From Streptomyces sp. NBC_00306 (lineage in GTDB: Bacteria > Actinomycetota > Actinomycetes > Streptomycetales > Streptomycetaceae): a stretch of 64,000 bases of DNA. A program made the position numbers and the translations under genes. This document shows positions 59,450-64,000 of the stretch, in pieces. The DNA lies in contig NZ_CP108032.1 in the NCBI RefSeq assembly GCF_036169555.1, forward strand, positions 7,378,001-7,442,000, written 5' to 3'. A model generated the notes under the pieces. It was not told the DNA's origin, did not search any database, and worked only from the letters and a program-made list of their open reading frames with translations. Numbering within the stretch: position 1 is the first letter of the stretch; every line of letters starts with the position of its first letter.

Positions 59450-60766
59450 GTGAGACTGAACCGTTCTCCCCGCACGACGGCCGGCGCCGCCCTGGGCACC
59501 GCGCTGTTGGCGCTCCTCGTCCCGTCCTCCGCGCAGGCGGCCCCGTCGGCCCTGCCGACCGTCACCCCGTCCGCCGAGACCGCGCCTCTCCACGACGACG
59601 AGGCGGGCGGCAACGCCAACGCCGACGACCCGGCGATCTGGCGCAACGACGCCCACCCCGACCGCAGTCTCGTGGTCGCCACCGCGAAGGAGGGCGGTCT
59701 GCGGGTCTACGACCTGAAGGCCGACCTGGTCCAGTCGATCGCCGCACCCGCCCCGCCCTCGGAGGGCGCCGCGCCCGGCCGGTTCAACAACGTCGACCTC
59801 GTCTCCGGGCTGCGCACCCCCACCGGCCGCGCCGACATCGCCGTGGTGACCGACCGGGGCCGCGACCGGCTGCGTGTCTACCGCATCGATCCCTCCCGCC
59901 CGGGCCGCCCGCTGGTCGACGTCACCGACCCGGCCGCCGCGCCCGTGTTCTCGGCGAGCGAGTCCGAGGTCGACGACCAGCGGACCGCCTACGGTCTGGC
60001 CACCTGGACCGACCGGCGCACCGGCCGTTCGTACGCCCTGGTCAGCCGGCGGAGCGAGACCGCCGTCGCGCTGCTGGAACTCCGCCCGACGGCCGCCGGC
60101 ACCGTCGGCTACCGGAAGATCCGCACGATCGAGCTCCCGGCGTCCTACCGGCTGCCCAACGGCACGACGTGGACCCCCTGCGGCGAGCCCGGTGAACTGC
60201 CCCAGGTCGAGGGCATGGTCGTCGATCCCGCGGCTGGTGTCCTCTACGCGGGCCAGGAGGACATCGGCATCTGGCGGATGCGCGCCGATCTCTCCGGCAA
60301 GCCCGTACTCGTCGACAAAGTGCGGGAGTTCGGCGTTCCCGGCGTCTACGACGAGGAGACCGAGGAGTGCACACCCGGCGCCGACCCGGGGTACGGCGGC
60401 AAGCACCTGTCGGCCGACGTGGAAGGGCTCACGCTGTTCCAGGAGCGTGACGGCGACGGCTATCTGCTGGCGTCCAGCCAGGGCGACAACACCTTCGCGC
60501 TCTACGACCGGGAGATCTCCGAGCGCAACGCGTACGAGGGCGGCTTCCGCATCGGCCCCGCCTCCGCCACGCTCGACGGCAGCGAGGTGTGCGACGGCGC
60601 GGCCGTGATGAACGAACCTCTCGGCCGGCGGTACCCCCGCGGTCTTCTCGTCGTCCAGGACGGCCAGGAGACACCCGCCGCACCGGACGGTGAGGGCGGC
60701 GAACGGGAGACGACCGGCTTCAAGTTCGTCGATCTCGGCGCGGTGGTGGACGCCACCGACATGTGA
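59450..60766 (+). CDS. secreted beta-propeller phytase
   Basis: A 438-aa secreted phytase. The signal peptide is residues 1-30 (basic start, hydrophobic AGAALGTALLALLVP, cleavage after AQA). The 3-phytase six-blade propeller is recognised by NANADDPAIWRNDAHPDRSLVVATAKEGGLRVYDL, GRFNNVDLVSG, and VEGMVVDPAAGVLYAGQEDIGIW. It hydrolyses phytate with Ca2+ and releases phosphate outside the cell. A weak PhoP-like pair GTTCACG-GTTCGAA lies at 59324-59337, so phosphate control is possible but unproven. A terminator follows. Confidence 0.9.
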   Translation: MRLNRSPRTTAGAALGTALLALLVPSSAQAAPSALPTVTPSAETAPLHDDEAGGNANADDPAIWRNDAHPDRSLVVATAKEGGLRVYDLKADLVQSIAAPAPPSEGAAPGRFNNVDLVSGLRTPTGRADIAVVTDRGRDRLRVYRIDPSRPGRPLVDVTDPAAAPVFSASESEVDDQRTAYGLATWTDRRTGRSYALVSRRSETAVALLELRPTAAGTVGYRKIRTIELPASYRLPNGTTWTPCGEPGELPQVEGMVVDPAAGVLYAGQEDIGIWRMRADLSGKPVLVDKVREFGVPGVYDEETEECTPGADPGYGGKHLSADVEGLTLFQERDGDGYLLASSQGDNTFALYDREISERNAYEGGFRIGPASATLDGSEVCDGAAVMNEPLGRRYPRGLLVVQDGQETPAAPDGEGGERETTGFKFVDLGAVVDATDM

Positions 60767-60783
60767 TGGCAGCGAGGCCCTCC

Positions 60784-60817
60784 GGCCCGCATCGGGCGTC
60801 AACGCCCGGTGCGGGCC
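60784..60817 (+). terminator. terminator hairpin after the phytase gene
   Basis: GGCCCGCATCGGGCG at 60784-60798 pairs with CGCCCGGTGCGGGCC at 60803-60817 with one mismatch and a 4-nt loop. It lies 17 bp after the phytase stop codon. Confidence 0.8.
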
Positions 60818-60864
60818 AGGCATCAGGCAGGCGCGAACGGGCACCGCGACGTCTTCGAACCCCG

Positions 60865-60891
60865 GCAGAAGAGGCAGAAGAGGCAGAAGAG
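60865..60891 (+). repeat. three tandem GCAGAAGAG copies
   Basis: A 9-bp unit GCAGAAGAG occurs three times without interruption in the intergenic space after the phytase terminator. No function is visible. Confidence 0.8.
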
Positions 60892-60933
60892 GGAGCGTGT
60901 CCGTGCGGACGGTGTGAGACGGCAGCGTGCCGT

Positions 60934-61980
60934 TCAGAAGCCGTGACGACGGTCGCCGAGAACCCGTTCGGCGACCTCCCGCTCCATCCCCGGGGAGAAG
61001 ATCGTGCGCCGGGCCGCGACGGCCCGGCGGGTCTCGTCCGCGGTCAGATCGGCGTTGACGGCCGCGCCCGCCCGCACGCCCGCGGCGGCGGCGCCGACGA
61101 CCTGATCGGTCAGGTTGACGACGTTGCCGGCCACCCACACCCCGGGGACGTCCGTCGCCCCGGTCGGGTCAGCGGCGATGCAGCTGCCGATGACGACACC
61201 GTTCACCTCCTGCTCGGTCGGTAGCAGCCCGAGCCCGCCCAGCAGATCGGCGCGCGCGGTGAACCGCGGGGCCACGACGAGGGCTTGGCGCGCGATGACA
61301 TGACCGTCGGCGAGCCGTACCCCGCTGAGCCGTCCGTCCGCCGTCTCCACGGCCGTCACCTCCCCGTCGACCACGGCGATGTCCCGGGCGGCGAGCTGCT
61401 CGTACTGCTCGGAATCCGGTTCGGGCGCCGTGTGCAGAAAGAGCGTCACGTCCTTGCTCCACTGCCGCCACATCAGGGCCTGGTGCACGGCGAGCGGACC
61501 CGTCGCGAGAATGCCGATCGCCTGATCGCTCACCTCCCAGCCGTGGCAGTACGGGCAGTGGAGGACCTCGCGGCCCCAACGGTCCGCCAGACCGGGGATG
61601 TCGGGGAGTTCGTCGACGAGGCCCGTCGTGATCAGGAGCCGCTTCGCCAGTGCCGCCGTGCCGTCGGCGAGGGTGACGCGGAAGTCACCGCTCGCCAGGC
61701 GCTCGGCGGCCACGACCTGGCCTTCGGCGATCTCACCGCCGTACCCGGCGACCTCGTCGCGCCCCATGGCCAGCAGCTGAAGGGGCGGCACGCCGTCGCG
61801 GGTGAGAAAGCCGTGGGCGTGCGCCGCGGGCGCGTTACGGGGCCTCCGCCCGTCGATCACCAGTACCGAACGCCGGGCCCTGGCGAGAGTCAGTGCCCCA
61901 CTGAGTCCGGCGGCGCCCCCACCGATGACGACGACGTCGTAGCGGTGGCCGTTCGCTGTCCCGGGTGATGTCCGCATCAT
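60934..61980 (-). CDS. NAD(P)/FAD-dependent thioredoxin-reductase-like oxidoreductase
   Basis: A 348-aa flavoprotein. FAD binding is through VVVIGGGAAGLSGALTLARA at about residues 15-33; the redox-active disulfide is CPYC in VLHCPYCHGWEV near residue 136; a second nucleotide-binding loop follows near IGILATGPLA. The end has GVWVAGNVVNLTDQVVGAAAAG. It resembles low-molecular-weight thioredoxin reductases but lacks a thioredoxin partner here, so it could reduce another disulfide or flavin substrate. It is divergent from the YihY-type gene region and convergent with phytase. Confidence 0.86.
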   Translation of the reverse strand: MMRTSPGTANGHRYDVVVIGGGAAGLSGALTLARARRSVLVIDGRRPRNAPAAHAHGFLTRDGVPPLQLLAMGRDEVAGYGGEIAEGQVVAAERLASGDFRVTLADGTAALAKRLLITTGLVDELPDIPGLADRWGREVLHCPYCHGWEVSDQAIGILATGPLAVHQALMWRQWSKDVTLFLHTAPEPDSEQYEQLAARDIAVVDGEVTAVETADGRLSGVRLADGHVIARQALVVAPRFTARADLLGGLGLLPTEQEVNGVVIGSCIAADPTGATDVPGVWVAGNVVNLTDQVVGAAAAGVRAGAAVNADLTADETRRAVAARRTIFSPGMEREVAERVLGDRRHGF

Positions 61981-62091
61981 TCGCTCCTTCGTGTCCCCGT
62001 ACCTCCGTACCAGGCCGATGATGGAGCCGTACCGAACAGAACGACAAACGCCCTTGCTGTATTGGCAACTCTGGAAGGGCTGACCCCCCGA

Positions 62092-63057
62092 TCAGTCGCC
62101 GGGGCCCGGGTCCGGTCGCACCGCGTCTTCGATGCCCGCCCTCGCGGCCTCCAGCTGCGCCGCGAACGCTATACCCAGGAACAGCGCCACGCCGGTCACA
62201 TTGGCCCACAGCAACAGCGCGACGAACGCCGTCAGGGGGCCGTACACCGCACCGAAGGACCCGCTCTCGCCGATGTAGAGGGCGAGGAGCCAGGTGGCCG
62301 CGACCCACAGGATCAGATGAATGCCCGACCCGAACGCGAGCCAGGTGTAGCCCGGCTGGTCGCGGCGCGGCGACCAGCGGAAGATGACGGCCGACGCCAC
62401 GCCGGCGAGCAGGACACCCACCGGGATGTGCAAGGGCCGCCACCAGTCCAGCAGGGACGGCGACCAGCCCATGGCCTCCACCACGGCCGCGCCGACGTCC
62501 TGGCCGGCGACGATCGCAAGGAAACCGCCGCCGAGCGGCAGCCCCGCGAAGAGGGCGAGGACGACGCCCCTGCCGTACTTGCGCAGGAAAGGGCGGTCGC
62601 GCTCGATCCCGTAGATGCGGTTGCAGCCCCGTTCGATCTGGCCCATCGCCGAGGCCAGATTGACCACGGCGAAGCCGAGGCCGAGCCACATGGCGACAGC
62701 GCCGGCCCGGTCCGCGTCGGCGCTGCGCCGGGTGTCGGTGAGTGCCTGCTGGATGAGGTCGGAACTCGCACCGGGCACGATTCTGCCGAGCGTCAGATCG
62801 ACGATCCGGCCCACGCTCTCCGTGTGCAGCGTGGTGGCCACCCCCACGAGGGCGATGACGAAGGGCACGATGCCCAGCACGACCTGGTAGCCGAGCGAGC
62901 GGGACGAACTGAAGCCGTCCGCGTAACGGAAGCGGGCGAACGCGTCGAGGAACAGCTTGCGCCCGCCGTAGTGGCGCAGCGCGGCGAAGGCCTCGTCCCC
63001 GGAGAGCTCCTCGCCCACCATGTCCCGCGTCTGCGGCACATGCACCGCTGTTCCCAT
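62092..63057 (-). CDS. YihY/BrkB-family membrane protein
   Basis: A 321-aa polytopic protein with six helices. FSSSRSLGYQVVLGIVPFVIALVGVATTL, MWLGLGFAVVNLASAMGQIERGCNRIYGIERDRPFLRKYGRG, and FGAVYGPLTAFVALLLWANVTGVALFLGIAFAAQLE are hallmark segments of YihY/virulence factor BrkB proteins. The role is not known in actinomycetes; some relatives were suggested to be transporters. The ATG at 63057 is used. Confidence 0.86.
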   Translation of the reverse strand: MGTAVHVPQTRDMVGEELSGDEAFAALRHYGGRKLFLDAFARFRYADGFSSSRSLGYQVVLGIVPFVIALVGVATTLHTESVGRIVDLTLGRIVPGASSDLIQQALTDTRRSADADRAGAVAMWLGLGFAVVNLASAMGQIERGCNRIYGIERDRPFLRKYGRGVVLALFAGLPLGGGFLAIVAGQDVGAAVVEAMGWSPSLLDWWRPLHIPVGVLLAGVASAVIFRWSPRRDQPGYTWLAFGSGIHLILWVAATWLLALYIGESGSFGAVYGPLTAFVALLLWANVTGVALFLGIAFAAQLEAARAGIEDAVRPDPGPGD

Positions 63058-63328
63058 GGTCCGCCTCCACCCCCGCCCCTGAAGGCGAAGCTCCTGGTCC
63101 GCTGCACATCGTCCCTCGTCATCGGCTTCCCCGAAGACCGCGGAATCCTCGCACGGACGCGATGTTGCCTCGCGGGCACCCAGGGATCAGCGGTTGCGGT
63201 ACGCAGAGCGGACGGCTTGCAGCGATCGCGGACTTGATGGTGGGGCAGGCGGGCCCAGGAGGCGCCGGCCGGCGAACCGGACGGGGCGACGCCGTGGGCC
63301 GCCCGGCGCACCGCGTCGGACGACGGCA

Positions 63329-63496
63329 TCAGCGAGCGGGGCGGCGGCCCGTACGGCGCCAGCGCAGTGCCGCGTAGACCAGGTCGGCCAGCAGGACGAG
63401 GGCGCCGACGACCAGCAGATAGGCGAGCCCCTCGGCCGCGACGCCGATGATGCCCAGCACGAGGGCCACGATGACCACGAACAGGACCAGAGCCAT
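63329..63496 (-). CDS. small hydrophobic protein, two membrane helices
   Basis: A 55-aa protein MALVLFVVIVALVLGIIGV..., with a first helix (residues 2-20) and a second (28-45) joined by AEGLAY, and an Arg-rich end (RWRRTGRRPAR). This resembles the tiny hydrophobic proteins of Streptomyces and is likely a small membrane protein. It lies 31 bp downstream of the PRC-barrel gene on the same strand, so an operon is likely. Too short for confident family assignment. Confidence 0.7.
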   Translation of the reverse strand: MALVLFVVIVALVLGIIGVAAEGLAYLLVVGALVLLADLVYAALRWRRTGRRPAR

Positions 63497-63527
63497 GGCG
63501 CTTCTTTCTGAGAGAAGACGGAGCGGG

Positions 63528-63884
63528 TCAGCGGCGCGCGAGCTGACGTTCGCCGCCCGCGCCCGGCTGGTAGGGCAGTTCGTAGTGCTCGAAGATCCCC
63601 TGCTCGTTCTCGGCGGGAAGCACGTCGTCGGTTCCGATCGACGGCGCGTCCTTCACCAGGGACTTGGGGTACGCGACCCGCACATAGTCGGGCCCGACCA
63701 CAGCGCCCGCCAACGGCACGAACACGAGCCGGTGCCGCGTCGGCAGCCCGATGAGAACCGTCGCCACCGCCGGCTCGTCGGTCCTCGTGTCGACGTAGAC
63801 GGCCTCCAGCGATCCGATCTTGCGCCCCTCGGGGTCGATCACGCCGTGGGTGCGCCATTCCCGGATGTCTGCACTCTTGATCAC
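63528..63884 (-). CDS. PRC-barrel domain protein
   Basis: A 118-aa PRC-barrel protein: EWRTHGVIDPEGRKIGSLEAVYVDTRTDEPAVATVLIG is the beta-barrel motif, followed by RLVFVPLAGAVVGPDYVRVAYPKSLVKDAP. Such domains act in RNA processing (RimM-like) or as photosynthetic/stress adaptors; these short actinobacterial versions are of unknown function. GTG 63884 was chosen because the family starts VIKSADIREW. It is probably expressed with the small hydrophobic protein. Confidence 0.8.
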   Translation of the reverse strand: MIKSADIREWRTHGVIDPEGRKIGSLEAVYVDTRTDEPAVATVLIGLPTRHRLVFVPLAGAVVGPDYVRVAYPKSLVKDAPSIGTDDVLPAENEQGIFEHYELPYQPGAGGERQLARR

Positions 63885-64000
63885 GTCGGTTCTCCTCGTC
63901 TCACCCCCGTGCCAGGGGGATCGTTCAGTGGCACCGCACCGGTGATCCTTGCGCACGGGGAAGCCGTACGACGCGAACGCCACCCCGGCGGCCGGTGACG
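63885..64000. other. right edge; no gene seen
   Basis: The last 116 bp hold the upstream region of the PRC-barrel gene and the window edge. No confident feature is visible. Confidence 0.5.

Overview
The window is high-GC DNA with the hallmarks of a Streptomyces-type actinomycete chromosome. Protein-coding codons end mostly in G or C, GTG starts are common, and several genes seem to start leaderless a few bases after a TAGNNT-type -10 box. The gene content also fits: a SigB/F-type sigma factor, STAS and HATPase partner-switching proteins, a PP2C phosphatase, GlxA and TetR regulators, and DUF7144, DUF6381 and DUF5133 proteins. No rRNA, tRNA or CRISPR array was seen.

Layout. Bases 1-9.8 kb hold the 3' part of an NB-ARC/TPR protein (FxSxx-system type), a serine hydrolase, two small proteins, a Tm-1-like protein, and an IS110-family element that has landed on the 3' end of a ClC chloride-channel gene. 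Bases 9.8-18.6 kb hold an NRPS-independent (NIS) siderophore locus: a divergent FhuF-like ferric reductase and a coupled run of ATP-grasp ligase, two IucA/IucC synthetases and an SbnH-like decarboxylase, followed by a PLP enzyme and a hexapeptide-repeat protein. Two iron boxes lie between the divergent arms. Bases 18.7-25 kb hold a secreted esterase, a winged-helix regulator, an anti-sigma antagonist, an MBL-rhodanese protein, and a two-SDR plus TetR unit with a perfect 15-bp inverted-repeat operator. Bases 25-35.7 kb hold a MITE-like insertion, an LRV-repeat protein, a seven-HAMP cytoplasmic hybrid kinase, an ANTAR-GAF-PAS-PP2C phosphatase, and small stress proteins.

Bases 35.7-45 kb hold an SLC13-type permease, a decayed merR, a HIT protein, and a short threonyl-tRNA synthetase. 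Upstream of the synthetase lie a Thr-rich leader peptide and a perfect terminator hairpin. Then come an epoxide-hydrolase-like enzyme, a split LigD (phosphoesterase and ligase as separate genes), a CBS protein, and a three-gene cobalt-type nitrile hydratase whose beta subunit is split. Bases 45-57 kb hold a GlxA regulator with a cyanamide-hydratase-like HD protein, a DMT transporter, a FUSC transporter, a methyltransferase, an aldo/keto reductase, a SigB-type sigma factor and a short UvrA paralogue. Bases 57.4-58.6 kb hold a compact two-gene graspetide (omega-ester peptide) cluster: a 63-aa precursor and its ATP-grasp ligase. The window ends with an anti-sigma-type ATPase, a secreted beta-propeller phytase, an FAD oxidoreductase, a YihY protein and two small proteins.

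The most promising items are the graspetide pair, the candidate Thr-leader attenuator of an alternative ThrRS, and the iron-regulated siderophore locus that has no transporter beside it. Next come the IS110 element with its candidate bridge RNA, the split nitrile hydratase, a candidate leader or small RNA ahead of the poly-HAMP kinase, and the merR pseudogene.
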